Below are positions 22,141 to 32,862 of a stretch of DNA of 64,000 nt, in pieces (within the stretch, counting starts at the first letter, position 1; each line of letters opens with the position of its first letter). A program made the translations under genes and the position numbers. The notes under the pieces were generated by a model. That model ran no database searches. It saw nothing but the letters and a program-made list of their open reading frames with translations, and was not told the origin of the DNA. Source of the DNA: Cryptomeria japonica (taxonomy: Eukaryota; Streptophyta; Pinopsida; Cupressales; Cupressaceae); NCBI RefSeq assembly GCF_030272615.1, contig NC_081411.1, positions 155,708,971 to 155,772,970 on the forward strand, read 5' to 3'.

Positions 22141-23899
22141 TATAGAAAGAATGAAGTCGTCAGGAAAAGACTCAGGGTTAGGGAAGGAGAAAGGTGAAGG
22201 GGCCTCAACTAGGTGATCGGTCAATGCTTGCCCTTTAATTGCTCTTTGTGAGACAAATTTAAGGTCAAATTCAGTTAACATCATAACCCACTTAGCTAGG
22301 CATCCTGATAAATCAGTTTTAGAGAAAAGATGCTTCAACGGATCAGACTTTACCATGACATGGACTTCTGAATTTAAAAGATAATGTCTCAATTTCTGAG
22401 TCGCAAACACCAAGGCCAAGCATTGTCTTTCTATCGCAGAATATCGGGTCTCATAATCGAGTAAGGTACGACTTATGTAATAAACCAGACATTCCTTACC
22501 ATCTTTATCATGTTGTGCCAATAATGCTGCAAGAGCATGAGAGGAAGCAGCTGTATACAGAAGGAAGGGTTTAGAAGGTTCGGCAGGTTGAAGAATAGGA
22601 GGACTAGCCAAATACACTTTTAAATCTTCAAATGCTTGCTGACAATCCTCATTCCATTAAAAAGTGATATCCTTTTTAAGGAGTTAAGTAAAAGGAAAGG
22701 TACGATCCGCAAGTTGAGACATGAACCTACGAATGGCTTGAATCTTTCCTTGTAAGCTTTTAAGTTGAGATACATTTCTAGGAGGTGGCATGTTGACAAT
22801 AGCATCTATTTTCTTAGTGTCCACCTCAATCCCATGATGCGAAACTATGAATCCTAATAGTTTTCCACTATCCACACCAAAAACACATTTTTGGGGATTC
22901 AAGCGCATGTGATATTTACAAATTCTTTCAAAGATTTGACGAAGGGTTTTAATATGATCCATGCGAAGAAAGGATTTGGCTAAAATGTCATCAACATAAT
23001 CCTCTAAAATCTTATGCATATAATCATGAAAGATAAGGGTCATCGCTCATTGATAAGTTGCACCGGCATTTTTAAGTCCAAAAGGCATCATTATCCAACA
23101 AAACGTACCCCAAGGAGTGGTGAAAGTGGTTTTGAATTGATCTTGAGGGTTAATAAAAATTTGATTGTATCCTGAAAAACCATCCATGAAGGATAACAAG
23201 GCATGTCCTGCCGTAGAATCAACTATCATGTCAATGTTTGGAAGAGGAAAATCATCTTTTAAAGAAGCCTTATTTAGATCCCGAAAGTCAGTACACATTC
23301 TTATTTTGTTATCTGGTTTAGCCACAGCGACAATATTTGAAATCCATAGGGAATAATTAATAGGGTGGATAAATCCAGCCTCCAATAACTTTTCAATCTC
23401 AGCCTTAACAAGCAGAGCCACCTTAGGATTCATTTTTTGAATCTTTTGTTTCACGGGCTTAGCATCAGGAACTAAGACAATGTTATGAGTAACAATCTTA
23501 GGATCTATACCAGGCATGTCAGAGTATGTCCAAGCAAAGATCTCGGGGAATTCATGCAATAAATCTTCATATTGTTTTTGTTCCTCTGCATCCAAACATT
23601 TTTCAATTTTAATAACTTTCTCTTTATTGCAAGGGTCCATCTTAACATCAGTGGTGTCACTTATGAGAAGATTACTTTGTTGAGGAGTATCCTTTAGCTG
23701 AGGGAATTCTTTCACAATCTCATCATTATCCATCTCTTTTCCAAAGTAGGCTTCAGTGTTCAAACAATAAGGGAGTCCCCTATTGTGATGATAACGAGGA
23801 AGAGTGTCATATGCTCCTAAAAATTCAGCTAAAGCATCATCGGTAGGGAAAACGTCAAAAGCACAAGCACACGAAGGATCCCCATCAATATACTCAGGG
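22141..23899 (-). pseudogene. Gypsy-C pol, reverse transcriptase and first RNase H
   Basis: The RT reads PDNKIRMCTDFRDLNKAS, FMDGFSGYNQI (catalytic Asp), TPWGTFCWIMMPFGLKNAGA and LEDYVDDILAKS (catalytic YVDD). RNase H follows with CLVYYISRTLLDYETRYSAI and RQCLALVFATQKLRHYL. The usual Asp of the first RNase H block reads LLYTAASSHALAA, so its first catalytic Asp appears lost, which is common in Tat elements that rely on the second RNase H. In-frame stops lie at 23,047, 22,684 and about 22,657. Each could come from a Gln or Arg codon by one C-to-T change. Confidence 0.9.
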
Positions 23900-23901
23900 T
23901 G

Positions 23902-25917
23902 TTACATTGATAGAGATGTAGAAATAACATTAACACTAATGCATGGTCTTTTAGAAGCTTTAGTGCGCTTGCAGGGATTATAGCCAAGTCCAAAGGCATA
24001 ATTGTGAAAATTAGTCTCTAGAGGAACTTTTATCCCTTGTTCATGAGCACCGCAACCATTTCCATGATACCCATGCTTAGCAAAAATGCGAAAACCATGA
24101 CCATAACGATCAGCCATTTTAGGAAGAGAAGGTGGTTTTTCATAAGACAAAGAATCAAACTCTTCATAATTAGAGGTGTGAGGAGAAGAAGTTTGAGAAG
24201 TGGCCACAAAATTATTACTCATAGGTTCAGGTAAGATTGATTGATTTTTAGCTTCTTCCTTCTTTTCAACTTTAAGCTCTCTAGAAGGAACCTTATATTC
24301 ACCTACAAAAGTGGGATTAAAATTAAGAGATCCCCAATCGTCTTCTTCGAGGATCTTCTCAGGATCAAAATCCTTCTTATGTGTAGTTTCAAGTTGAGAA
24401 GAATCTTCTTCAGGAGCTCCCGACTCATCCAAAGAGTTTTGATCATCGGAGAGCGAGGATTCATCGATAGGTATCTTATTTAAAGAGCCATCACTAGATG
24501 AGGATGGCTTAGAAGAACCCCCCTTGGAAGTAGATGTTTGCAAACAAGCTTGAAAATTAGTATCACCTATCAAGGTATATGTCTTATTGTTATAAATAAA
24601 TTTAACTTGTCTATGCAATGTAGAGGGAACAGCTTGCATACTGTGAATCCAAGGTCTCCCTAGTAGCAAGTTGTACGTTAGATTTCCCGACATAACATGG
24701 ATAGGTGTAGGCAAAGTAACAGGCCCCACTGTGATGGGTAAGGTGATAGTACCTAATGAAGTTTTAGCCACATTATCAAAGCCTCGAATAGGACGAGAGT
24801 CTGGCTCAATTAAGGATGTATCCACATTCATCTTATGCAAAAGATTAATGCTACACACATTGAGACCAGAGCCATTATCCACTAGTGTTCGTCTTATAGC
24901 AGTGTCTTTCATGATAACCACAATCATCAAGGGATCATATTGTTGTTGGATTTCACTAGTAGGCAACTCATCTTGGGCAAACACAATTTGAGCTTTAGGA
25001 TTCATCACAGAGTTAACCAAAGATGCTATATTACTAGATGTATTCAGTGGAGGAACATTCAAATCTTTCAAGGCATCTTGTAACATTCCATGATGAGCAG
25101 AAGAAGTTTGAATCAAATCCCAAAGGGATATCTTAGCAAGGGTAGCTTTAAGTTGTTCTATGAGATCATATTCCTTACTAAGAACTTGCGAAATACGTGG
25201 AGCTTGTGGAAGAATCGGTTGAGGATTCGGAAGAGAAACTGGAATAACAGGAGGAGGGCTAGGCTGCCTATTATTTCTGGTATGATAAGTATGGGCAACT
25301 GCATGATAACTCTCTCTAGTTATTTGCTTGGCATAACTATAAGGACTTATAGGTTTTCTTCCTTGCACAATGATGATTGGTTTATTCGGAGTACGAAAGG
25401 AATCATGATCATACCCTCCTTGGACAGTAAGGAGAGGTGATTTAGGAACTTGAAAGGTGGGAGAAGGATAAGCTCCTTGGACTTCAGAGAGAGGCTTTTT
25501 ATGCTCATTCAAGTTTATCATGTTAACTAATTTAGAAGTCTTGTTCTTGTTTAAAGATTTCGATAAAGCCACAAAGTCATCAAGAGCATCATCCAACAAA
25601 GCATGATCATATCTACTAAAAGGTTTATCTTTTGATTCAAAAGGAGACATCTCCTCATAGAGGGGATTGTTGAAAACAACCATGTTACTAGATTTAGTGG
25701 AAGAGTTGATAGGAATGTACCCTTGAGAGGACTCATTCAACTTATCTTTCTCATCACAATGAAATGGCATAGTAACAAGGTTTATGAGTTTTTGGTAAAA
25801 TGAAGGTTTGGCATCTTTAGGGTTCAAAAACTCATCTAAAGCTTCATCTAATTCATCTTGGCTATACTCATAATAATCATCATAAGCATGAACATTTTGC
25901 AAATAAAAGTCTGACAT
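23902..25917 (-). CDS. Gypsy-C gag-protease polyprotein, 671 residues
   Basis: The single long frame starts MSDFYLQNVHAYDDYY and has no clear Retrotrans_gag domain or zinc knuckle. Residues of about 40-230 are Ser/Pro/Lys-rich linker. Residues of about 265-330 (YDLIEQLKATLAKISLWDLI) are the conserved stretch before the protease of Tat elements. The retropepsin follows with TLVDNGSGLNVC (Asp-Asn-Gly in place of Asp-Ser/Thr-Gly) and LTYNLLLGRPWIHSM. The tail includes a glycine-rich patch (GHGFRIFAKHGYHGNGCG). The stop at 23,902 is TAA and the same frame stays open beyond it into RT, so a longer polyprotein is likely the ancestral form. The missing capsid domain suggests dependence on a helper or strong divergence. 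Confidence 0.8.
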   Translation of the reverse strand: MSDFYLQNVHAYDDYYEYSQDELDEALDEFLNPKDAKPSFYQKLINLVTMPFHCDEKDKLNESSQGYIPINSSTKSSNMVVFNNPLYEEMSPFESKDKPFSRYDHALLDDALDDFVALSKSLNKNKTSKLVNMINLNEHKKPLSEVQGAYPSPTFQVPKSPLLTVQGGYDHDSFRTPNKPIIIVQGRKPISPYSYAKQITRESYHAVAHTYHTRNNRQPSPPPVIPVSLPNPQPILPQAPRISQVLSKEYDLIEQLKATLAKISLWDLIQTSSAHHGMLQDALKDLNVPPLNTSSNIASLVNSVMNPKAQIVFAQDELPTSEIQQQYDPLMIVVIMKDTAIRRTLVDNGSGLNVCSINLLHKMNVDTSLIEPDSRPIRGFDNVAKTSLGTITLPITVGPVTLPTPIHVMSGNLTYNLLLGRPWIHSMQAVPSTLHRQVKFIYNNKTYTLIGDTNFQACLQTSTSKGGSSKPSSSSDGSLNKIPIDESSLSDDQNSLDESGAPEEDSSQLETTHKKDFDPEKILEEDDWGSLNFNPTFVGEYKVPSRELKVEKKEEAKNQSILPEPMSNNFVATSQTSSPHTSNYEEFDSLSYEKPPSLPKMADRYGHGFRIFAKHGYHGNGCGAHEQGIKVPLETNFHNYAFGLGYNPCKRTKASKRPCISVNVISTSLSM

Positions 25918-26067
25918 TTTGAAATAAAAGTTGCATGAAATTTAAACACACAATGCAAAAGGAACACTCTCTCTTTTTTTTTTTTCTTTTTAATGAAAAT
26001 GAAATGAAAACACACTAAATCTAGATCTAGATCTAACAAATTCAATGCAAGAAGAAGCAATGATAGA

Positions 26068-26085
26068 TTCACGTCGGGTTCACCA
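26068..26085 (-). other. Gypsy-C primer-binding site candidate
   Basis: On the minus strand TGGTGAACCCGACGTGAA lies three bases inside the 5' LTR, the expected place. I could not assign the tRNA. It is not initiator Met. Confidence 0.6.
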
Positions 26086-26088
26086 AAA

Positions 26089-27754
26089 TGTGTGGGGGAA
26101 AAAGCGAGACTAGGTTATCATGCCCTAATCCTACCTCTTGTCACACATTACGGAATACGAAAGAGCCTAGAGGTATCGCACAATTGGCTACTTCTTTTTG
26201 TGAAAGAGAGAGCCACGGGCTACCTATTTGGATTTCTATTCCTTTGTTGTATTTGAAAGGTAAGATTATGCAAGTCCAATTCCTAACCCTAAAATGCAAG
26301 TATGAACTAACAACAAGATTGCAGAATTGAACTTAAACAATGGAAAGCTGTAAACACAAGGATAAAACAAGAATGCAAATGCGTACCCGGAGTCAAAATT
26401 GGGCTGAAAATGTTCGGGACGGGGGCGCGGGCACCATTGTCCTGATTCTGTCCTGAAAACTGCACCGAAAACTGCTGTTTTACACTCTGGAACACTGTCG
26501 GAAACTGTCGGAAATGCTGTCTGTCCGAAGGACCAGGGCGCCCAGCACCTCTGTCCCAGGGGCTAGGGCACCCAGCGCCCCTGTCCTGGTAGGACCAGGG
26601 TGCCTAGCGCCCCTATCCCAGTCTTTTGCTCTGCAATTTGATGCAGAGTACTGTCTCGACCTGTTCTCTCCGGATCTGTATCCTGCGGCGTTGTCCGAGT
26701 CCCGAAACCTGCACTGATATCTGAAAAAGGGTGTATATATAGGTTTTTGCCTTAGTCAAACCCCCGCTTCAGTGATTTCCACCTCCACGAATAGCCAAGT
26801 TGTTTTGTAAAATGTATTGTGTGTGCAGACCTAGTGTGTGTGCAAGGTCCTAAAATGCAAGAATGCAAACTAGAGCAACCTAGAAAGTAAACCCTAATTG
26901 CTTGTAAATGATAATGTAAATGCTCTAAATCAAGATGCAAAGTGATCTAAAGCATGAATGAATGATATATTGAAGCTTATGCAAAGACATGAAAATAACA
27001 TGAAATCATACCCAACCCCCAAGGGAGAGGTACAAGCCAATCTTCAGTCGGTAATCTCCTATTGTTCTTCAATGTCTTCCAAGCCCTAAATGGATGAAAG
27101 GATTTGATAAATGCTTGATAGAGGGATGTTGAAAGTTGTTGAAGTCTTCAAAGATCTGCTCTTTCACTGCATATGAAGTTCCTGAAAACAAAAATTCCGA
27201 TCCTTTCAAATGAAGAAAGAGAGCTCTTATGTATGAAACCCTAGGTCACAATTTCATCTTTTGGCTGACCTAGAGATTGAATATCCCACCAATTTCTTGG
27301 GGTTAAGCTTTATTTTATGATTGGATCGCGCTCCTAAAATTTCAGAAAAAATGTCTGGGACCGTGTGCACTCCGGGCGCCACGATCCTGACAACTTTTCA
27401 CCAAATTTTCAGGGCCATCAGATATGATGATTTTAGAGAGAATCCCGAAGTTACAAGTGATTTCGAGATGTTTTGACCCCCGAAATCAAGCCCCCAAGTT
27501 TGAAATAGGACTTAATTAGGGTTTTTGATTAGATGATGTATTGGAGGAATAACATGAAAAGGGGCACACTTTAACGAAAGGGCCCGACTTTATGATGTGA
27601 AGGATGATGAAATAGGACTTTAGACCTAATTAATTTGATTAATTAAGTGCTAAAGGAGCAATGCAATGCAAAATGTAAAATGCACTAAGGCGGGTGCTAA
27701 ACTAGGTGTGAAATTGTACCACCCTAGCAAGTGCATACAATTTACGACGCTACA
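26089..27754 (-). repeat. Gypsy-C 5' LTR
   Basis: This is the full-length partner of 14,992-16,655. On the plus strand it runs from TGTGTGGGGG to GACGCTACA. It carries the TATA-like site at 26,734-26,742 and the GC-rich block near 26,520-26,610. GGTGT at 27,755-27,759 is the right target duplication. Confidence 0.95.
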
Positions 27755-27759
27755 GGTGT

Positions 27760-28240
27760 CCACCTACTCTAAAACCTTGTGGGAAATCTCTATCTGATAC
27801 TAACATATACATAACATGTGCCTCTCATATAACCCTATGTTGGCTAGGCCCCACCATAATTAGAAGATCAAGGTTACAAGCTTCTCTCATGCCTCTTTTG
27901 TCCTCCCATGTACCCCCTTTTCCATAAGAGACTTTGCCATAGCAACCCTAAAGTCTATACCATCCTTCAACAATCCTTCAACAATCCCTCCTTCAAAAAT
28001 CCCTCATTTAAGTCTATCAACTTCTCCTCTAACTCCTATTTAGACTCAAATATGTTTTTGAAATGATCGTTATTTTGGTTGTTGCAACTTTAGCTTGATT
28101 GATTTCAATTTGGAGAAAAATCATAATAGCTTAGATCCTATGAAATGATCCTCATCCAACCATTCAACTATCATATTGAAGAAATTTGTATCCTTCATCC
28201 ACATGTTTTCAATTTTGAATGGACTCTTACATATAATTTT
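27760..28240. other. CACTA-B interior right of Gypsy-C, no gene recognised
   Basis: The sequence continues copy 2 of the 72-bp repeat (CCACC) and then AT-rich DNA with short CCTTCAACAAT repeats near 27,965. No coding similarity is seen. Confidence 0.45.
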
Positions 28241-28885
28241 GTCACCAACAAGTTTCAACTAGATGGGTCAGTGATCTAAGCTAGTACAAGGAAGAATTGA
28301 TGCTTCCATGCAAAAAGGGAAGGATGCCAAATCCTTGCAAAAGAGATACCTATCGATCATCTCTATAATGTTACTAAAGCCCATCCTCCTATTGTTAGTA
28401 AAAGCCTCATTCCTTAAACCAGTCTCAGGAAGATTGTTCCTAGTTACCCAATAAGTGAAGTCTCTTTGGGACTGATTAAACCTCAAAATAGCCACCCTCT
28501 TGTCCTAAATATGTAGGATACCATCAAAATATAAATGAAAGATGTAATAAGAAAAGGGCATTTTGGTAGAGACAAATCCATACAATTACAAACTATAGAG
28601 AAGAAGAATAACTCCTAACGCTACACCCTTTCCTATCCTCTCCATATCTATTGGAGAAGAGCTCCAAAAGATAGCTAGGCTACTAGATGCCCCTTCAAAT
28701 TGGATCGCCCCCAGCTTCACATTCTTTGCTTTCTTGGAAAATGTCTTCATTTCTAATGTGGACAATTTGGTTTCTTGTAGTAGTATTATATATGCCTTTT
28801 CAAACTCAATCCTATGCTTGAACAAGTGTTGTTTGTTATGGGTATTAAAGCCCTTAAAATTCCTTGATAGGAGCTTCATGCCCAC
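28241..28885 (-). pseudogene. LINE endonuclease fragment in CACTA-B
   Basis: On the minus strand MKLLSRNFKGFNTHNKQHLF and YIILLQETKLSTLEMKTF match the start of the L1 apurinic endonuclease (normally SWN...G and QETK). The later block IDRYLFCKDLASFPFC and SILPCTSLDHW matches its C-terminal end, where Asp-His is catalytic. Stops and frame changes lie between the blocks. In its family this enzyme nicks the target DNA. The Trp of the first motif is already Arg. Confidence 0.75.
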
Positions 28886-29439
28886 TAGGGAAGTGGGCCA
28901 CCCTTCTATGATCTCAGTAATAGTACTTTTTAAAACTTTCTCTATACTTTACCATCCTTGGTTCTCAATTTATATAACAATTTCCTATCTTTCCATTTTC
29001 TCTTTCCTCAATCTAGGATAAATTTATTGGAAGGTGTCTATTTAATAACCATCTTTATCTAGGAACCATCCTCACTATCCTCAATATCTTGCTCTAATAG
29101 ATTATCAAACAAAATATTGTGCTCCTCTCCTTATAATCCATCTGCCTCTATAATGTCTTCCCCTAACCCTAGATCATTTAATTGATCATTTTGTAATAAA
29201 TCCAAGCACCCACATGCTAGCCTCATCAACTAATCGTTGATATCCTAATAAGGGGAGCAAAAATTCTCTAGACTCTCCCTGTCTTCTATTGTTGTTTTCC
29301 TGTTGATAGGAGTGGTTGTTAGAGTTCTTAGGATTTAACTAGTGTGGCATTCTAAGCAAGGAATCAATATCCTTCCACCTTAGAGGGATTTCTTGGAGAT
29401 TTTGACACTTGTTCAGATAGCAAAGAAATTTTATGCTTT

Positions 29440-30300
29440 TTAGTAACCTCCATGTTTTCTTCCTCTATTGCAATGCTCTTTCCTTTCCCCTTATTCTTCT
29501 TTGGCCTAGCCAACCTCTGTCTCCTTGAGGATGTTCAATATTTAATTATGGTTCTTCTAATCTATGGGCACTACAAACCCTTTTCTCCCTACCTATGACT
29601 CTTTTGGTTCTCCTAATGAGCATCTAGCTTCAAAGCTATTCTTTGGGAGGCACCATTCTTTAAACCAACCCCTTTCTACAACAACCTTCTAAAACAATAT
29701 CCCATTCTTAAATATAATCTCCAATTCCTCCATGATCCCAACATTCAAATCAAACTCACTGAATAATTTAGTCATTGAGCATGGGCTACCATTAAGAAAA
29801 TCTTTATCTATCCCCACAAAGCAGCTAAGGGAATCTCCTATTTTATTTAGGACTTCTATGTTCCAATATTTCACAAGAAGTTTGGCAAGACCGATCCACA
29901 TAAAGGGTTCCTAATTTTATATTTCATTAGAGAAATTGGGGACCCAATCTATGCAATTTAATCTTAAACCCTCAAAGAAGAGTAGACTCCCATATTACAA
30001 AAGAATCTTTAGAGAAGAACTAATGCATTCAACTAGAAATAATTCATTCAGGAGGGTTCTAATACTTACACTCCCTCGAAGTTGTTAATTCACCACTCCA
30101 TGAGTTTCTTATTGGGGCAACCTCCACCACACTTCATGAAGAGTGTATGATCCTTCAACTATTCTATAGCTACCACAAGGGTCATTGTGGGTACGTCAAA
30201 GGCTTTGTTATTAATAAACTTTGAGGGCTTGTCTTTTCTTCCATCTACTAGAATGGTAGTGTATTTATGCCTAAACCCCCTAACTATCGTATGTAGCTAA
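29440..30300 (-). pseudogene. LINE ORF1 (DUF4283-like) fragment in CACTA-B
   Basis: The frame at 29,901-29,689 reads VKYWNIEVLNKIGDSLSCFV, the conserved core of the RNA-binding DUF4283 region of plant LINE ORF1 proteins. Flanking frames add a weak upstream part (ILVDGRKDKPSKFINNKAF) with stops. It precedes the endonuclease at 28,885 in the correct order on the minus strand. Both therefore come from one LINE, oriented opposite to the fragment at 12,114. Confidence 0.6.
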
Positions 30301-30837
30301 TGTGAAGTGTTTGTATGAAAAAAATTATGAGTAGTAAAATTCATTATAAGAAGAATACAACTTGATCATCAACTAAGACAAATGCAACCTCCTATGTAAA
30401 ATTCAAACAATTTCATCATTGCATCAAGCAAATTCGACACATTGTCACAAACATAACAATTTTTTCTTTGAGAAAACATCCTTTGAATGAATTGGTTGAT
30501 TACCCTACCTTTTTTCTTCAATCGGATCTTGGGGGCACCCCAATCCAGAACTGTTTCCCTCCCCCAATTTTTTTGTGATGGCAGAGGTCAACGAGATGAA
30601 GAGGCGGGAAAAATGTTTATCAAATGACTTGGTCTTTTTTTTTTTTAAGTAATGCCCGCGATCGTCAGAATTTCGATGAACGCAGACACTTTTTCTAAAA
30701 AAACACAAATTTCATTACCCATTCCTACTCTATCGAAACCAAATGTTGAATTATTGTCAAAATTCTGACTAATGCGGCAATTTTTTCATTCAAAAAAAAA
30801 ACAAATTTGGTCACAATATACCTTCTCTGTCGAAATT
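30301..30837. other. CACTA-B right subterminal region
   Basis: This is noncoding sequence with T-rich and A-rich runs and CTATCGAAA/CTGTCGAAA words near the terminus. No gene is seen. Confidence 0.5.
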
Positions 30838-30857
30838 TTAGGCCAAATGTATTAGTG
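30838..30857 (-). repeat. CACTA-B right terminal inverted repeat
   Basis: It ends CCAAATGTATTAGTG and mirrors the left terminus. CCT at 30,858-30,860 is the right target duplication. Confidence 0.8.
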
Positions 30858-32132
30858 CCTCCTTGACATGGTAAAAGTATTTCAATCTTGTTTCCTTGTA
30901 CTTTATCAACAGTATTGGCATACACTTATACTCTCGCTAAAGTGGGGGCTAAATGTAGTGTCATAAAATTGCGACCCTAGAAATTTACGACTACATTAGG
31001 GTCCTCACACATGCGAACTCGAATACTCTAGCTTGATCGAAGACCAGAGAGTGCTCGACTAGCGAAAACTGCTTGTTCCTTGGCCTCCACATCACTCTGT
31101 CTACACTCTGCCCTAGAGAAAGGGGTAGGACAGGGGCGTTGCATCCCTTTCCCTGCCCTATTTTGGGGTAGGACCTTTCTAGAGCAAGCATTGTGGGTTG
31201 TGCAGTGAGTAGGAAATATCCCCGATGTCGGCTCATGACCAAATCCAAATCCTTCAAACATGTATTTAAGGGGAATTTGTCCTCTCATTTGCATTGGTTC
31301 AATAAGTTGGATGAGTGGGAAATACACAAGCAATCAAGCATTCAAGAGCATTCAAGCATTCTTTTCTAGCATTGAGCATTCTCAAGTCTCCCTTCAAGGC
31401 TGGGTGTTGCATTCAAGTCAAGGATTCAACCATTGAAGAGGATATTGATTCCAACATACAATTCCACACAAACATTTCTATCAACATTTCTACTACAACC
31501 TCCCTTGAGGTGATTTACAGTTCAGTCTTTCAGTTACATCTACTTGCAAGTACTTTCTTTCATTACTTTGTTAATTCCAAAACTGGGGTTTGACCTAAAG
31601 GCAAACCCCCAATCCCAACACATTTCCCTCTCTTTTCTATGTGTAGGTTGTAGGTGCACAATTGTACTTTCAAATTCAAGCTTTATTTGTAGAGGCAGAA
31701 AAACCCTTTTCATTACGTGGATTTTTTAGAGAACTGTGTACATTCCCACCATGGTCTGGACAACTTTTTCTTTAAATTTGTAGGGTGACTTCGTCTCGAA
31801 ATTTTACTGCCAAATCCAGGTGCACAACTTCATCCCATATTCAGATCTCAAGTTATAATCGATTCTTTATCACTTTTGCACTACATAGTTCAATCAAATT
31901 CCTTTCTAAATCAAACAAAGGAATAAGGGGATCAACTTAACATTCTTAATTCATTCAGAATTCAATCTATCATCTTTGTGTGGAGGTTGAATCTAGTGAA
32001 TTACCCCTTATCTTCCTAATGTAATGGTGAAAAGTGCTTGAAGGATAATCAATAGTGAAACTCTCATCTCTATTTGAGGGAAAGGGTTAGTTTTCCTCTT
32101 GATCTATCACTCATCATTTTCCCACCATTATA
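30858..32132 (+). repeat. Gypsy-A 3' LTR, second piece
   Basis: It matches 2,160-3,510 of the 5' LTR and ends CCACCATTATA just before GTTTG (32,133-32,137). It has lost some bases in the GC-rich block (about 31,130) and differs by scattered point changes. The embedded polypurine-like word is at 30,938-30,953. Confidence 0.88.
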
Positions 32133-32137
32133 GTTTG

Positions 32138-32862
32138 AATATTTTTGGGACAGGCTTTCATGATGCCTTATGTAAGAAACTTTAGGCCAGGAACATAACT
32201 GTTAAAAGGAGGACTTGTCGGGAAGGTAAGTGGACCCCCCCTCCTTTGGGATATCTTAAGATTAATACTGGTGGATCCTCTAAAGGTAATCCTAGGTATG
32301 TTGGGGTTGGAGGAATTAGCAAAGATAGTTCTGGTAATGTGGTTTTTCTCTTTTATGATAAGGGTTTCCAAACTAATAATTAAATGGAGGCTCTTGCTAT
32401 TCTATTGGCCCTTAAGAGAGGTTGTTCTCTTGGGTGGAGTAAGATTATCTATGAGTCTAATTCCTAAGTTGTGGTTGATATGTTAAATCACTAGAGGATG
32501 GAGGATGTAGAGTGGCATTTGGCTGTGGTGGGTAGACAAATCCTTTCTTTGAGTGCTTCCTTGGAGGCAGTTTCTTTTTGTTATGTTCCCCATGAGTAGA
32601 ATAGACTTGCTGATTGTCTGGTGAAGTGGGCGTTAGATCACCTGGATGGGTGGAGAGTTGAAGACTGGGCTCATCTACCCTTGGACTATGTTCATATTGT
32701 TGAGGGTTTGGTCAAGGAGTATTTAGCGGATTAGTTGTTGCTTGGTTGGGGGATTCATGTCGAGTCCACTGTTTCTTTTTGCTAGGCTTGAGGCCTTGTT
32801 CTATGTATTGCTCGATTTGATTAAATAATTTTTTACCCCCCCCTTTTTTTAAAAAAGAATGA
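32138..32862 (+). mobile_element. LINE-A, right part with tail
   Basis: This is the 3' end of the LINE that starts at the window edge, displaced 30 kb by Gypsy-A. It holds the RNase H domain and a short noncoding tail ending in AAAAAA near 32,862. Confidence 0.82.
32225..32732 (+). pseudogene. LINE-A RNase H domain (RVT_3 type, decayed)
   Basis: The frame reads YLKINTGGSSKGNPRYVGVG (the Asp-Gly start is changed to Thr-Gly), MEALAILLALKRGCSLGWSK and IIYESNS, then CYVPHE and NRLADCLVKWALDH. These are the blocks of the plant RNase H that closes many plant LINE ORF2 proteins. Stops occur near 32,382, 32,466, 32,493, 32,595 and 32,733. In the family it removes RNA from the cDNA hybrid. This copy is inactive. 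Confidence 0.82.

Larger units (their letters stand above)
14992..27754 (-). mobile_element. Gypsy-C, Tat-like Ty3/Gypsy element with antisense PMD gene
   Basis: This element is 12.76 kb with LTRs of 1,664 and 1,666 bp, five-base target duplications, a polypurine tract next to the 3' LTR and a primer site next to the 5' LTR. On the minus strand it encodes gag-protease (25,917-23,902), RT with RNase H (23,899-22,141), then an archaeal-type second RNase H and integrase (22,140-20,375). The double RNase H and domain order place it with the Tat group (Ogre/Retand-like). Between pol and the 3' LTR lies a plus-strand PMD gene, antisense to the element. Only four stops and one frameshift disable pol, so it is younger than its surroundings. 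Confidence 0.92.
8628..30857. mobile_element. CACTA-B, CACTA/EnSpm-type DNA transposon with nested Gypsy-C
   Basis: The element begins CACTAGTACATTCGG and ends CCAAATGTATTAGTG. The end reads CACTAATACATTTGG on the other strand, so 13 of 15 terminal bases are inverted matches. Both ends abut CCT, the three-base target duplication expected of CACTA elements. Removing the element rebuilds an uninterrupted Gypsy-A LTR. Without nested Gypsy-C it is about 9.5 kb. I see no TNP1 or TNP2-like transposase, so it is probably non-autonomous. Its cargo is a DRM-type methyltransferase fragment and LINE pieces. The subterminal region at 8,660-8,870 is rich in CCGAC and CGTC words, as is common for CACTA subterminal repeats. 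Confidence 0.85.
2120..32132 (+). mobile_element. Gypsy-A, LTR retrotransposon with gag/protease only, carrying a nested CACTA
   Basis: The outer limits are set by LTRs at 2,120-3,510 and at 8,586-8,627 plus 30,861-32,132, and by matching GTTTG target duplications. With the nested CACTA removed it measures about 7.8 kb: 1.39-kb LTR, 5.08-kb interior, 1.31-kb LTR. The interior holds a gag-like and a protease-like region on the plus strand, but no recognisable reverse transcriptase, RNase H or integrase. It therefore looks like a non-autonomous element that would need enzymes from a relative. It sits in LINE-A and was later hit by CACTA-B. Confidence 0.88.

Noticed and set aside
30858-32132. 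A separate repeat copy that first looked like an unrelated solo LTR
   Set aside because: Its missing first 42 bp are found at 8,586-8,627 and the CCT duplications and CACTA ends explain the gap. It is the second part of the Gypsy-A 3' LTR.
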